Source: Natronococcus sp. A-GB1 (GTDB taxonomy: Archaea > Halobacteriota > Halobacteria > Halobacteriales > Natrialbaceae). From it: DNA of 64,000 bases. Positions 17,386 to 26,952 of this stretch are shown here, one piece after another. A program made the position numbers and the translations under genes. Numbering within the stretch: the first letter of the stretch is position 1; every line of letters begins with the position of its first letter. The stretch spans positions 62,001 to 126,000 of the forward strand of contig NZ_JARUKW010000004.1 of assembly GCF_029688845.1 (NCBI RefSeq), given 5' to 3'. The notes beneath the pieces are model-generated. The model saw only the letters and a list, made by a program, of their open reading frames with translations, had not been told where the DNA came from and did no database searches.

Positions 17386-18366
17386 ATGACTCACGAGATC
17401 GCCGTCGTGCCCGGTGACGGAATCGGGCAGGAGGTCACGCCCGCAGCGATCGACGTACTGAACGCCCTCGAGATCGACTTCGAGTTCACCGAGGCCGAGG
17501 CCGGCGACGCGGTCGCCGAGGAGACCGGCGACCCGCTGCCCCAGGAAACGTACGACCTCGCCGCGTCGACCGACGCGACGCTGTTCGGCGCGGCCGGCGA
17601 GACCGCGGCTGACGTGATTTTGCCCCTCCGCGAAGCGGTCGGTTCGTTCGTCAACGTCCGTCCCGCGACGGCCTATCCCGGTGTCGACGCCGTCCGTCCC
17701 GAGACCGACCTCGTCTTCCTCCGGGAGAACACCGAGGGCGTCTACGCGGGCCACGAGGACCGCCTCACGGACGACGTCGCGACGCTGACCCGCGTGACGA
17801 CGGAGACGGCCTCCCGACGGCTCGCGGAGTTCGCCTGCGACTACGTCCAGCAGGGCGACCACGACGGCTTTACGATCGCCCACAAGGCGAACGTGATGCG
17901 CGAGACGGACGGACTCTTTCGCGAGACGGTCGCCGACGTCGCCAGCGAGGCTGGTGTCGCGACCGACGAGGTTCTGATGGACGCCTTCGCGACGAGGGTC
18001 TGTCTCGACCCCGAACAGTTCGACGTCATCGTCTGTCCGAACCTCGCGGGCGACGTGCTCTCGGATCTCGCCGCGGGGCTGGTCGGCGGGCTCGGCCTGC
18101 TCCCCTCCGCGAACGTCGGTCCCGATCGCGCGCTGTTCGAACCCGTCCACGGCACCGCCCCCGACATCGCCGGCGAGGGCGCCGCCAACCCCGCCGCGGC
18201 GATCCTCTCGGCGGCGATGCTTCTCGAGTACCTTGAGTACGACGAAGAAGCCTCGGCGGTTCGGTCGGCCGTCGAGACGACCCTCGAGGAGGGACCGCGG
18301 ACGGGCGACCTCGGGGGTGACGCGAGCACCGAGGATGTGACGAACGCGATTATCGACCGGCTGTAG
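17386..18366 (+). CDS. leuB: 3-isopropylmalate dehydrogenase
   Basis: Oxidative decarboxylase of the leucine pathway, 326 residues from ATG 17386 ([17 protein letters not shown]). Motifs: [12 protein letters not shown], the catalytic Lys in [16 protein letters not shown], and [20 protein letters not shown], the metal-binding Asp region. It is separated from leuD by the subtilase. A small hairpin (17317-17331) lies between the subtilase stop and this start. A related isocitrate or homoisocitrate dehydrogenase is less likely given the neighbours. Confidence 0.93.
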   Translation: MTHEIAVVPGDGIGQEVTPAAIDVLNALEIDFEFTEAEAGDAVAEETGDPLPQETYDLAASTDATLFGAAGETAADVILPLREAVGSFVNVRPATAYPGVDAVRPETDLVFLRENTEGVYAGHEDRLTDDVATLTRVTTETASRRLAEFACDYVQQGDHDGFTIAHKANVMRETDGLFRETVADVASEAGVATDEVLMDAFATRVCLDPEQFDVIVCPNLAGDVLSDLAAGLVGGLGLLPSANVGPDRALFEPVHGTAPDIAGEGAANPAAAILSAAMLLEYLEYDEEASAVRSAVETTLEEGPRTGDLGGDASTEDVTNAIIDRL

Positions 18367-18479
18367 ACGGACTTCCCGGCGGCGGTACCGCTCGAAACGA
18401 AGCCAGTGGAATCGAACGCACAAAAATCGACGACGGACACGCTTTTCAGCGACAGTACGGCGACGGGCAGCTCCGACGC

Positions 18480-20381
18480 TCAGGCGTCCTCGGCCTCGAG
18501 CGTCCAGTCGCCGTCGGCCTCGATATCGATCCAGACCGGTCCGCCCGCCGCGTACGACCGCGGGCTGTCGAACGATCCAGTCTGGTCGACGAGCTGTTCG
18601 TAGCTCCCGTCGGCGCCGTAGCCGGTGACGACGAACTCGCCGTCGCCGTCGTGGGTCAGCGAGAGCGAGAGGTCGTCGGGCGCCCAGAGCGGGCCGACGA
18701 ACGAGGAGCCGTTCCCGGAGCGCTCGACCGGAAGCTCCTCGAGGTCTTCCCCGTGGATCTCCGGCTGCGAGAGGTCGACGAGCCACTCGCCGTCACCCGC
18801 TATCTCGAGCTGATAGCTGCCGCCGTCGACGGGGAGGATGGATTCGCCGGCCGTCTGTCCGGCGGTCGTCGCGAGCACGTCGCCGTCGAGCTCCACGACG
18901 AACTCGTCGTCGCCGTCGTGGGAGAAACTCGCGACGACGACTCCCTCGTCGAGTTCGACAGTCTCGGTCGTCGATCCGTCGCCCTCGAACTCGTAGGATC
19001 GACCCGCCTCGAGGATCGTCCCCTCCGGGCGCTCGTCGTCCACGTCGTCGTCGGTCTCGCGCTCGTAGCTCTCGTCGACGAGGTCGGAAGGCGTGATCAC
19101 GTCGAGCCCGCGGTGTTCGAGATGGTTGAGCAGGTGCTCGAAGTCGTCGAGGCTCATCTCGCCGTCCTCGGGATCGTCGGTGTCGACGATCCGTTGCATG
19201 CGCAACACTGTGAGCTGGTTGTACTGGTCGACGAGGTTGATGTGCCGGCGCACGCCGTCATGAAGCGAGGGCCCCCAGATGTGCGGAATCATGTGACGCT
19301 CCGTCGGCGGCATCGTGCTCGGACAGGAACCGAACAGAAACGCCGTCTCGTGGACGTCCCTGACGACCTCGTAGGTCTCTTCGCTCATCCGATCGCCGGG
19401 AACGAGCAGGTGGCGCGCACCGTCCTCGAAGCCTTGTTCCTCGAGCATGCTCTTCGAGTTCTCGAGGACGGTTCGCTGTCGGTCCTGGGGCGAGTCCGAG
19501 AGCGGCGTCGTCGTCGACGGGTTCGAACAGATGTCCCAACCCCGATCCTGCAGTTCCTGAAGCTGCTCGACGTTCATCCGACCGCTCTCGCCGATGGCTT
19601 CCGGCGGGAGCGGGACGGCCGCGGCCCAGCCTCGCTCCTCGAGCATGTCGGCAGCGATGTCGTACTGGGACTCGTAGCCGCCGTGGAACAGGAGAATCGC
19701 CTTCCCGTTGTCGACGGACTCGACCTTTCGGAGGTCGTCGACGACCATCTTGATCGGTCGGCCGTCGTTCGTCGCGAGGATGTTGATCGCGGTGACGTTC
19801 GAGAGGTCCGGCTCGTCGCCGGGTTTGTGTTCGTACCCACAGTCGAGCCGGAACCAGCCCGTGAACTCACCGGGAACGGTTCGAACGGTCGTAAGCCGGC
19901 TCCCCCGGCCGGGCGCGACAAACTCGATGACGATTCGGTTCGCGGACTCGGGTTTGACCGCAAACGAGACGTCGTGCTCGGTGAGGTCGATCCCGTCCGA
20001 GAAGTAGACGGTCAGCCCCGCCTCCTCGCCCTCTTCGTCCTCGACGACCGCGGCCTGCGATCCACGCCGGGCCTCGTCGGACGACATCGAGAGCTCACCC
20101 GACCGCCGACTCGGCTCCTCCTCGAAGTCAGCCAGCAGTTCGCCGTCGTCGATCGCGGGCCACAGCGTTTCGCCTCCGCCGTCCCCACCGTCGTCGGAGT
20201 CGTCGCCGTTCCCGCCGTTCGAATCGTCGCCGTTCCCCTCGTCGTCACCGTTCCCACCGTTGCCGTTTTCGTCTTCGGACAGGAAGTCCGTACAGCCGGC
20301 GAGCGTCGCCGACGTTGCACCGACAGCGGCCAGCAGCCGCCGCCTGGACGACCCGAATCCAGTGTTAGTACCGTTATCCAT
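18480..20381 (-). CDS. Tat lipoprotein with polysaccharide-deacetylase-like domain
   Basis: 633 residues. The N-terminus carries a twin-arginine signal (SSRRRLLAAVGA) ending in a lipobox (LAGC, Cys 29), followed by a Gly/Asn/Asp-rich spacer of about 40 residues. A beta-sandwich part (about 75-215) precedes a NodB-like barrel (about 220-450) beginning ILLFHGGYES. The usual TFDDG metal motif is missing, so activity is doubtful. The C-terminus (about 470-630) has two beta-rich repeats with VASFSHDGDDEFVVELDGD and LSLTHDGDGEFVVTGYG. Likely anchored on the outer membrane face. Confidence 0.8.
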   Translation of the reverse strand: MDNGTNTGFGSSRRRLLAAVGATSATLAGCTDFLSEDENGNGGNGDDEGNGDDSNGGNGDDSDDGGDGGGETLWPAIDDGELLADFEEEPSRRSGELSMSSDEARRGSQAAVVEDEEGEEAGLTVYFSDGIDLTEHDVSFAVKPESANRIVIEFVAPGRGSRLTTVRTVPGEFTGWFRLDCGYEHKPGDEPDLSNVTAINILATNDGRPIKMVVDDLRKVESVDNGKAILLFHGGYESQYDIAADMLEERGWAAAVPLPPEAIGESGRMNVEQLQELQDRGWDICSNPSTTTPLSDSPQDRQRTVLENSKSMLEEQGFEDGARHLLVPGDRMSEETYEVVRDVHETAFLFGSCPSTMPPTERHMIPHIWGPSLHDGVRRHINLVDQYNQLTVLRMQRIVDTDDPEDGEMSLDDFEHLLNHLEHRGLDVITPSDLVDESYERETDDDVDDERPEGTILEAGRSYEFEGDGSTTETVELDEGVVVASFSHDGDDEFVVELDGDVLATTAGQTAGESILPVDGGSYQLEIAGDGEWLVDLSQPEIHGEDLEELPVERSGNGSSFVGPLWAPDDLSLSLTHDGDGEFVVTGYGADGSYEQLVDQTGSFDSPRSYAAGGPVWIDIEADGDWTLEAEDA

Positions 20382-20514
20382 GTGTGATCTGAACTTTCCG
20401 CACCTGTATACTTGTTAATAGAGGTACTAAACCTTCTTCCCGAAAGGACTGTGTCCGAGACCGATCGGTGCGGAGACGCTTATTCGATAGCTAACACCCC
20501 GCCTGCTGGCGGTT

Positions 20515-21288
20515 TCAGACGATTTCCAGAGTGGACCGATCGGCACCAGCCAGCTCGACGAGCGCGTCGGCCTCGAGAAGGTGACAGTCGCCGGGGACGA
20601 CCAGCAGGTGCAGCGGATCGCCGAACGACCGCCGTGCGAGTTCGGTCATCGTCCCGGCCGCAACGAGGGGGTCGGGACTGCCGGCTCGAGCGACGACGAT
20701 CCCGACGAGATCCGGGTAGACCTCGGCCAGTAGCTCGGCACCGACGTCGGCGGTCATGTACTCGCCGCGCTCGGCCTTAATATCCAGATAAACGACGGTG
20801 TGGTGTCCGTCTGCGCGGTTCGCGTCGATCGTCCCGGTTACGCTCGAGGGGAGCCCGTCGGCGCCGTGAGCGTAGGGGAAGGGAAGCGTCGTCGCCTTCC
20901 CGAACCGGTAGTTCTGTAGCCCGGTCAGGGAGCTGGCGGCCGTCTGGGCGGTGACGCCGTGAATCACTCGCGTCTCGATTCCGCGGTCGTGGGCGCGCAG
21001 CCGGAGGTCGACGTGGGTCGTCGAGATCATCGTATCGCCGGCCGTCAGGAAGGCGACGTCCTCGTCCTCGGCCGCGGCGAGCATCTCGTCGGGTTCCTGC
21101 TCGACGCCCGCTCGATCGCGAACCTCGATCGAGACGTCGTGGGCCGACTCGAGCTCCTCTGCGGTCGTCCCGAGCAGCTTGCTGGTGTAGAACTCGGCGT
21201 AGGCCCGGTCGGCCTCCCGGAGTGCTCGTCGACCCTCGACGGTGATCGACCGCTCGTCGTAGAGCCCGAGCCCGATGAAGATGAGCAT
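20515..21288 (-). CDS. dphB: Diphthine synthase
   Basis: SAM-dependent methyltransferase that makes the diphthine precursor on elongation factor 2. 257 residues, the usual length. Tetrapyrrole-methylase fold: MLIFIGLGLYDERSITVEG at the start, AFLTAGDTMISTTHVDL, VIHGVTAQTAAS and the C-terminal LLVVPGDCHLLEADAL. Divergent from the Trm5-like gene at 21377. Confidence 0.95.
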   Translation of the reverse strand: MLIFIGLGLYDERSITVEGRRALREADRAYAEFYTSKLLGTTAEELESAHDVSIEVRDRAGVEQEPDEMLAAAEDEDVAFLTAGDTMISTTHVDLRLRAHDRGIETRVIHGVTAQTAASSLTGLQNYRFGKATTLPFPYAHGADGLPSSVTGTIDANRADGHHTVVYLDIKAERGEYMTADVGAELLAEVYPDLVGIVVARAGSPDPLVAAGTMTELARRSFGDPLHLLVVPGDCHLLEADALVELAGADRSTLEIV

Positions 21289-21376
21289 GGCCGTCGGTAG
21301 CGCGAGCGGCCGTTATAAGCTTTCGACACGTCGATCGAAGCGTCAGCGTTAGGAGCCGGCGGTGGCGAGTGTCGGT

Positions 21377-22357
21377 ATGGAGGTGCCGTGTGTCCGCGTC
21401 GAACCCGAGGCGGGCGAGGCGACGCGCTCGACTCTGGCCGAGGCGGACCTGATCAACGACGACTACGAGATCACCGTCGCGGACGGCTGGCTATACGTCC
21501 CGGTCACCGACCCCGAGGCGCTCTCGAGCGAGTACGAGGTCGTCGAGCGAGCCGTCGACGAGCGTCAGAGCCAGACGACCCCCGCCGAGTTGCTTTCGTT
21601 CGAGCCGTCCTACGAACGCCTCGGCAAGGCCGCCCTACTCGACGAGGATGACACCGAGCGCGCGCGGGCGATCGCCGACGCGATCCTCGAGTCTGATCTC
21701 CCCGTCGACACCGTGTTGAACAAGGCCTCGAAGGTCAAAGGCGAGACGCGGGTTCGGGACTGGGAGCTGCTCGCGGGTGAGGGGACCGAGGTCGTCCACC
21801 GCGAGTACGGCTGCGAGTTCGCGCTGGATCTCGCCGAGGTGTACTTTTCGCCCCGGCTCGCGACCGAACGCCACCGGGTTGCCGAACAAGTTGGGAGCAA
21901 GGAGCGCGCGTTCGACATGTTCGCCGGCGTCGGCCCCTTCGTGATCCCGTTCGCGAAGCGCGGTGCCGACTGCGTCGGCGTCGACGTCAACGAGACCGCG
22001 ATCGACTACCTTCGCGAGAACGCCCGCCGAAACGGTGTCGAGGACCGCGTCACGCCGATCTGCGACGACGTCCGCGAGGTCGCCCCCGACCACGAGAGCT
22101 GGGCCGACAGGATCGTGATGAACCTGCCCCACAGCGCAGACGCGTTCCTCGAGTCGGCAGTGACGATCGCGGGCGAGGACTGTACGCTGCACTACTACGA
22201 TATCCAGCACGAGGACGACCCGTTCGGTCCGGGCGAGCGCGCGATCCGCGAGGCCGTCGAACCCGAGTACGAGGTGACCGTCGAGACGCGGCACACGGTC
22301 CGTTCGTACGCGCCCCACGAGCTGAACGTCTGTCTGGACGTCCGGCTCGAGCGATAG
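21377..22357 (+). CDS. trm5: tRNA (guanine37-N1)-methyltransferase, Trm5 family
   Basis: Class I SAM methyltransferase that modifies G37 next to the anticodon. 326 residues from ATG 21377. The N-terminal region contains TVLNKASKVKGETRVRDWELL. The Rossmann core reads MFAGVGPFVIPFAKRGAD with DVNETAID, and the catalytic NLPH is in VMNLPHSADAFLE. It sits directly before a tRNA gene. The Trm5 subtype (a, b or c) is not resolved. Confidence 0.92.
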   Translation: MEVPCVRVEPEAGEATRSTLAEADLINDDYEITVADGWLYVPVTDPEALSSEYEVVERAVDERQSQTTPAELLSFEPSYERLGKAALLDEDDTERARAIADAILESDLPVDTVLNKASKVKGETRVRDWELLAGEGTEVVHREYGCEFALDLAEVYFSPRLATERHRVAEQVGSKERAFDMFAGVGPFVIPFAKRGADCVGVDVNETAIDYLRENARRNGVEDRVTPICDDVREVAPDHESWADRIVMNLPHSADAFLESAVTIAGEDCTLHYYDIQHEDDPFGPGERAIREAVEPEYEVTVETRHTVRSYAPHELNVCLDVRLER

Positions 22358-22447
22358 GTCATCGTACGGAACGCGATAGCACGACCGTCGCGATTCGCAA
22401 CCCTTATGGACGGTATCGGACGTACGAATAAATGCACTCGTCGACGT

Positions 22448-22521
22448 GCCGGTGTAGCTCAGACTGGCAGAGCGAATCCTTCGTAAGGATTAGGTCGAGG
22501 GTTCAAATCCCTCCACCGGCT
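22448..22521 (+). tRNA. tRNA-Thr (anticodon CGT)
   Basis: Complete cloverleaf: acceptor stem GCCGGTG/CACCGGC with discriminator T, D-arm GCTC...GAGC, anticodon stem AATCC/GGATT with loop TTCGTAA, and T-arm GAGGG TTCAAAT CCCTC. The anticodon CGT reads ACG (Thr). No intron and no encoded CCA. A T4 tract follows immediately. Confidence 0.95.
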
Positions 22522-22671
22522 CTTTTCGAGCGAACGAATACGTGAGCCAGAGCTCCGACTTGGAGAGATTTGGCTAAGAGGGAGTTCGCTCCAACTACGA
22601 TCCGCGCTCTCCAACGATTCTTCTACCGCGAGCAAATTCGTGAGCGCCGAGTGCGCTCGCCGCCTGTGGCG

Positions 22672-22899
22672 CTACCGAGCTTCTCGATAGTACGGTCCGA
22701 ATCGCTGTTCGTCGTTCGCCGAGAGGTCGATCCCGTTCTCGGCGAGCAGCTCGATCATCCGTTTGGTTTCACACTCGTACCACGTCGAAAGCACTCGAAC
22801 GTTCTTCTGCGCGTAGTCGTAGTTCCGTTCGAGGACGCGTCTATCGGTTGGATCCAGTTGACGAGCTTTCATTCCATCCCACCTCTGTCCCCCAATCAT
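22672..22899 (-). CDS. Small conserved-looking hypothetical protein
   Basis: 75 residues if started at ATG 22899 (MIGGQRWDGMKARQLDPTDR). The frame extends upstream to 23046, but that part is poorer in acidic residues and an AT-rich promoter-like stretch lies around 22905-22925. It is helical, with the motif DRRVLERNYDYAQKNVRVL and ending GPYYREAR. I do not recognise it. It lies just after the tRNA on the opposite strand. Confidence 0.5.
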   Translation of the reverse strand: MIGGQRWDGMKARQLDPTDRRVLERNYDYAQKNVRVLSTWYECETKRMIELLAENGIDLSANDEQRFGPYYREAR

Positions 22900-23218
22900 G
22901 CATGATTCGTAATAAGCTTGTTGTGCGTTATCACTGACACCGGCCCTTTGGACTCGACCGCCAGCCGCGCTCGAGTTCGGCATCCGACTCGAGCGGTCGA
23001 CCACCGGGCCGGCCGTGTTTTCGTCCCGTTTGTCGCCGAAGTCCACAGTTTCCGCCGTGAGATCGTCGCCCGGTACTCACTGTAACGTCTGTTCGGATCT
23101 ATGGCAGGACACGCCGCCTCGGCTCGTTGGCGCTCGTTCCTCCCGCATTCGTTTCGGAGTATCATCCCCCGAGAGTGAATCGGATACGCTCTTTGCCCAG
23201 CGGGAACATTGACGCGCC
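22900..23218. other. Intergenic region between two divergent genes
   Basis: About 320 bases. The only clear signal is the AT-rich stretch near 22905-22925, a likely minus-strand promoter. Nothing else was recognised. Confidence 0.4.
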
Positions 23219-24262
23219 ATGACCGAGACAAACGGGGGACTGACCGAACAGTCCGCCCTCGGAATCGTCGCGTTGGTGACTGGGCTCCTCGCGGCGTTGC
23301 TCGTCCTACCCTACCTCCAGTACATCCTGCTCGCGGTCGTACTCGCCTACGCGCTCTCGCCGTTCCAGACGACCCTCGAGCGAGTGCTGAGCCCGACCGC
23401 GTCGGCACTGACGTTGATCGTGGGTTCGCTGCTCGTACTCGTGATTCCGGTGTTGTACATCCTCGTCGTCGCGATCCGACAGGCGTCGGAGCTCGTGGGG
23501 ACGATCCAACAACAGGGGTTAGACACAGTGGCGATCCAGAACGAACTCGAGGGCTTCGGCTACCAGCTCGATCCCGAAGCCGCCATCGCGGCCTACGAGG
23601 CCAACCAGGGCCAGATCGACGACGGCCTGCACGGACTTCACGGCGCAGTCACCGGGACCCTCGAGTTCCTCGGCGGGCTGCCGTCGATCGCGTTCGGGCT
23701 GACGGTGACGATGTTCGTCCTCTTCGGGTTGCTCCGGGACGGCGACCGGCTGGTCGACTGGCTCCAGACCGTGGTGCCGATCAGCGACGACGCAAGAGAC
23801 GAGCTGTTCGCCGAACTCGACCGGCTCATGTGGGCGTCGGTGATCGGCAACGTGATCGTCTCCGCGATCCAGGCCGTGTTACTCGGGATCGGCCTCTGGG
23901 TGCTCGACGTGCCGGGCGTCGTCCTACTCACCGTCGCGACGTTCGTACTCGCCTTGCTTCCGCTCGTCGGCGCGTTCGGAATCTGGGTTCCGGTCTCGAT
24001 CTATCTCGTCGCCGTCGGGCGACCGCTGGCGGCGCTGGCGCTGGTCGGCTACGGAACGTTCGTCAGCATCTCCGATATGTACCTCCGCCCGGCTATCATC
24101 GGAAAGAGCGGGGCTCTCAGCGCCGCGGTGATCGTTCTCGGGATCTTCGGCGGGGTCGCGATGTTCGGCGCCGTCGGGCTGTTCGTCGGTCCCGTCATCC
24201 TCGGCGCGGCCAAGATCGCCTTCGACCTCTTCAGTCGCGAGTGGCACGGGTCGGCGGCATGA
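23219..24262 (+). CDS. AI-2E family membrane transporter
   Basis: 347 residues with about eight hydrophobic segments in the layout of the AI-2E/PerM/YdbI family. A pair of N-terminal helices (LGIVALVTGLLAALLVLPYL and following) precedes a soluble stretch at about 95-145. The C-terminal half has the typical LPLVGAFGIWVPVSIYLVAVG and the segment ending LRPAIIGKS. Substrates in this family are varied (autoinducer export, ion/H+ exchange), so none is assigned. Confidence 0.88.
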   Translation: MTETNGGLTEQSALGIVALVTGLLAALLVLPYLQYILLAVVLAYALSPFQTTLERVLSPTASALTLIVGSLLVLVIPVLYILVVAIRQASELVGTIQQQGLDTVAIQNELEGFGYQLDPEAAIAAYEANQGQIDDGLHGLHGAVTGTLEFLGGLPSIAFGLTVTMFVLFGLLRDGDRLVDWLQTVVPISDDARDELFAELDRLMWASVIGNVIVSAIQAVLLGIGLWVLDVPGVVLLTVATFVLALLPLVGAFGIWVPVSIYLVAVGRPLAALALVGYGTFVSISDMYLRPAIIGKSGALSAAVIVLGIFGGVAMFGAVGLFVGPVILGAAKIAFDLFSREWHGSAA

Positions 24263-24337
24263 GATCGTCGCAGGTGCTCGAGACGGGCACGGGCACTCGT
24301 TCGGACCGACCTCACCCGAGCCGCGAGTTCGGCTGGC

Positions 24338-24610
24338 TCAGGGCGTTCGTCGTTCCATGTACTCGTCGTGACTGATCTTCTCGAGGGCGTCAGTCGGAAG
24401 ACAGAGCAGGTCGCTGCGGCGCTTCGGGAGCACGCCGTCCATCACCGCGCCGCTCGCGTAGTCGACGTACCACTCGAGGTCGACCAGCGAGACGTCGCTC
24501 GTCTCGAGGACCCGTCCGACGGCCGCTTCCGCCTGCGGGAGTTCCCGCTCGATCGAATCGGGCAGTTGATCCGGACGTACACAGACCATGTCGCCGGGGC
24601 GAAGCGCCAT
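24338..24610 (-). CDS. Hypothetical protein
   Basis: 90 residues, starting MALRPGDMVCVRPDQLPDS and containing VSLVDLEWYVDYASGAVM. The first 20 residues have the look of a small beta-barrel with a GDMVCVRP turn. I do not recognise the family. It is convergent with the AI-2E gene. Confidence 0.55.
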   Translation of the reverse strand: MALRPGDMVCVRPDQLPDSIERELPQAEAAVGRVLETSDVSLVDLEWYVDYASGAVMDGVLPKRRSDLLCLPTDALEKISHDEYMERRTP

Positions 24611-24727
24611 TCACTAGCTGCATCGATCGGCTGAGGGTTAATAATTCCGGCTTGCTCAGTACTCCTCGCTCTCGGTACGGTTCGGCCGAAAACCGATGGC
24701 GCTGCCTCTCGAGGCCGAGCCGACCGC

Positions 24728-25432
24728 TCAGAGAAACGCCGTCAGGAGCAACGCGACGGCGACTCCCAGCGCGGGCAGATCCCGCTGGGAGAACGCAAGC
24801 GCCGGAAGCGTGGGGTTCCAGGAGAAACACCGCGCCCGCAGCGCGAGCGAGAGTCGATCGGCGCGGTCGAACGTCCGCGAGAGCCCGAGGAGGCCGATCG
24901 TCGTCGCGCGCTCGCGGGCGCTCCGCTCGGTGCCGAGCCGCGCAGCCATCGCGTCTCGGATCGTCCGCAGGTCCGACTGTACGACGGGCAGGAACCGAAA
25001 GATCAGTGCGACGCCGATTCCGAGGAGCTGGCCGGGTTTGCCCGGGACCGTCCGCTGGATCGCGGCCCGCGACTCCCGAACGGGGGTCGTCCGAACGTAG
25101 GCGGCGCTGACGAGCAGGATGAGCAGCACGCGGTAGCTCGCGAGCGCGGTGGCGAGCCCGGCCTCGAGATCGATCCACGGCGGGCCGAGGGTCGCGGCCG
25201 CGACGAGGGGACCCACCGCGAGGATCACCAGCGCGAAACGGTAGGCATACAGCGTCCGCAGCAGGGGAACTCGTGCGAGCGCCAGCACGGCCACGGTGAA
25301 AACCGAGAACCCGAGCAGGGCCCGCGGCGCGGTGTGAGCCAGCGCGGTCGCCGCGAAGCCGATCTGAACCGCGAGCTTGCTTCGGGGGTCCAGATCGTGG
25401 ACGACCGTCTCGCCCGGCTCGTAGGTCAGCAT
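24728..25432 (-). CDS. ecfT: ECF transporter transmembrane subunit EcfT (BioN/CbiQ family)
   Basis: Membrane coupling subunit of an energy-coupling-factor importer. 234 residues with about five or six hydrophobic segments. The N-terminal motif is HDLDPRSKLAVQIGFA. The coupling helices contain the Ala-Arg-Xaa motifs that contact the ATPases (DAMAARLG and LALRARCFS). It overlaps the ATPase gene by 7 bases. It probably works with the BioY subunit encoded upstream. Confidence 0.9.
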   Translation of the reverse strand: MLTYEPGETVVHDLDPRSKLAVQIGFAATALAHTAPRALLGFSVFTVAVLALARVPLLRTLYAYRFALVILAVGPLVAAATLGPPWIDLEAGLATALASYRVLLILLVSAAYVRTTPVRESRAAIQRTVPGKPGQLLGIGVALIFRFLPVVQSDLRTIRDAMAARLGTERSARERATTIGLLGLSRTFDRADRLSLALRARCFSWNPTLPALAFSQRDLPALGVAVALLLTAFL

Positions 25433-26154
25433 CGTTCCTCGAGGTCCACCCGCGCTCGGGGGATGCGAACCGGCAGTCCGTCCAGTTCCTCGAGGGCCCG
25501 GTCGGGGTGCTCGTCGACGACGACCCGTCCGTCGGCCATCGCGATCACGCGGTCGGCCAGCCCGAGCACGTCCCGCAGGTCGTGGGTCGCGAGCAGGATC
25601 CCAGTGCCGTCGGCGGCCAGCGCCTCGAGTCGACCGACCACCGAACGGCGCGCGGGTTCGTCGAGTCCGGTGAATGGTTCGTCGAGCACCAGGTGGGTCG
25701 GCTCCATCGCGAGCGCGCCCGCGATGGCCACCCGGGACTGCTCGCCACCTGAAAGTCGGTCGATCCGTTCGTCCTCGCGTCCCCGTAGATTCACGGCCTC
25801 GAGGGCCTCGGCGACGCGTCGATCGATCTCCTCGCGCCCGAGGCCGAGGTTCGCGGGCCCGAAGGCGACGTCGTCGCCGACGGTCGCGGCGACGAACTGG
25901 TCGCGGGGGTGCTGGAACACCATGCCGACGCTCGTTCGAGCGCCGATGACGTCGTCCGCGACGGGAGTGCCGTCGACCAGCACCGTCCCCTCGTCGGGAT
26001 CCAGCAGGCCGTTGCAGTGGCGCAGCAAGGTCGTCTTCCCGCTGCCGTTCGCTCCTGCGAGGACGACGAACTCGCCATCGGGGATCGAGAGAGAGACGTC
26101 CTCGAGTACGCCGACGTCGTCGAAGCCGAACGAGACGGAGCGGAATTCGAGCAT
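25426..26154 (-). CDS. ecfA: ECF transporter ATP-binding subunit (EcfA/BioM)
   Basis: ABC ATPase of 242 residues. Walker A is GANGSGKTTLL (near residue 35), the Q-loop is in GMVFQHPRDQFVA, the signature is LSGGEQSRVAIAGAL, Walker B is HLVLDEP and the H-loop is in LATHDL. It is the only ATPase in the operon, so it probably forms a homodimer. It overlaps bioY by 1 base on one side and ecfT by 7 on the other. Confidence 0.93.
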   Translation of the reverse strand: MLEFRSVSFGFDDVGVLEDVSLSIPDGEFVVLAGANGSGKTTLLRHCNGLLDPDEGTVLVDGTPVADDVIGARTSVGMVFQHPRDQFVAATVGDDVAFGPANLGLGREEIDRRVAEALEAVNLRGREDERIDRLSGGEQSRVAIAGALAMEPTHLVLDEPFTGLDEPARRSVVGRLEALAADGTGILLATHDLRDVLGLADRVIAMADGRVVVDEHPDRALEELDGLPVRIPRARVDLEERC

Positions 26155-26735
26155 CAGATCGTGTCGATCCGACCGCTCTCGACGATCGCGACCGCGGCGG
26201 CGATCTTCAATACCTCACCCGGGATAAACGGCAGTGCTCCGACTGTAATCGCCTCCCAGAGCTCGAGTTCGAGCAGCCAGGCCATGTAGCCCACTCCCAT
26301 CCCGTAGATGAGGACGGTCGCGGTGACGAGCGCGACGACGACGAGCGGCGTCGAAACCTCGGCGGGATCCCGAAGGTCGGTCCCGCGGTGGACGAGCAGG
26401 CCGATCAGACCGGCGGCCAGGGGGTACGACCAGAGGTAGCCGGCCGAATCCCCGACGAGGACGCCGAGCCCACCGGCCATCCCCGCGAACACCGGGAGTC
26501 CGATCGCGCCGGCGGCAAGGTACAGCAGTATCGAGACGGTCCCCCAGAGCGGGCCGAGCAACAGCCCGGCGAGAAAGACGAACAGCACCTGCAGCGTGAT
26601 TGGCGCCGGAGAGAACGGGATCGGTATCGCGATCGGTGCCACCGCGCCGAGGAGTGTCGCGAGCAGGGCTGCTCGAGCGAACGCGTGGACGACGTCGCCG
26701 TCGACGAGGTCGACGTCTCCCTGTTCGGTTGCCAT
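26154..26735 (-). CDS. bioY: Biotin-specific S component BioY
   Basis: Substrate-binding membrane subunit of the biotin ECF importer. 193 residues with about six hydrophobic segments. Family traits: PIPFSPAPITLQVLFVFLAG near the N-terminus, then LLLGPLWGTVSILLYLAAGA, GLPVFAGMAGGLGVLVG and LPFIPGEVLKIAAAV near the end. It is the first gene of the bioY-ecfA-ecfT operon. A BirA-type inverted repeat lies directly upstream, consistent with repression when biotin is plentiful. Confidence 0.93.
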   Translation of the reverse strand: MATEQGDVDLVDGDVVHAFARAALLATLLGAVAPIAIPIPFSPAPITLQVLFVFLAGLLLGPLWGTVSILLYLAAGAIGLPVFAGMAGGLGVLVGDSAGYLWSYPLAAGLIGLLVHRGTDLRDPAEVSTPLVVVALVTATVLIYGMGVGYMAWLLELELWEAITVGALPFIPGEVLKIAAAVAIVESGRIDTI

Positions 26736-26749
26736 ACGTCACCACCGCC

Positions 26750-26777
26750 GTAAACCGTGATCAAAACTTCGGTTCAC
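26750..26777 (-). promoter_or_regulatory. Putative BirA operator of bioY
   Basis: GTAAACC (26750-26756), 14 bases, GGTTCAC (26771-26777): an inverted repeat with one mismatch. It matches the known biotin operator pattern TTGTAAACC-N14-16-GGTTTACAA at its core. It lies 15-42 nt before the bioY ATG, so it overlaps the promoter region. An HTH-bearing birA occurs at 38043-38981. Confidence 0.65.
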
Positions 26778-26952
26778 GACTCTCGAGATCGCGGACGAAA
26801 CGGGTCGATCGAACGGATCGTGAGTGTACAGCGTCGAACGCGGTTCGACGCTCGTCTCGCCGATCGAACCGATCGCTCGTCGTCGAGAACGAATCGTCGG
26901 CTGTCTGCCGAAAACGGCCGCGAACGAGTCTCGAATCCGTCGGGGTTGTCGG

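Noticed and set aside
22448-23218. tRNA-Thr as an integration site of a mobile element
   Set aside because: I saw no integrase gene and no second copy of the tRNA 3' end in the window.
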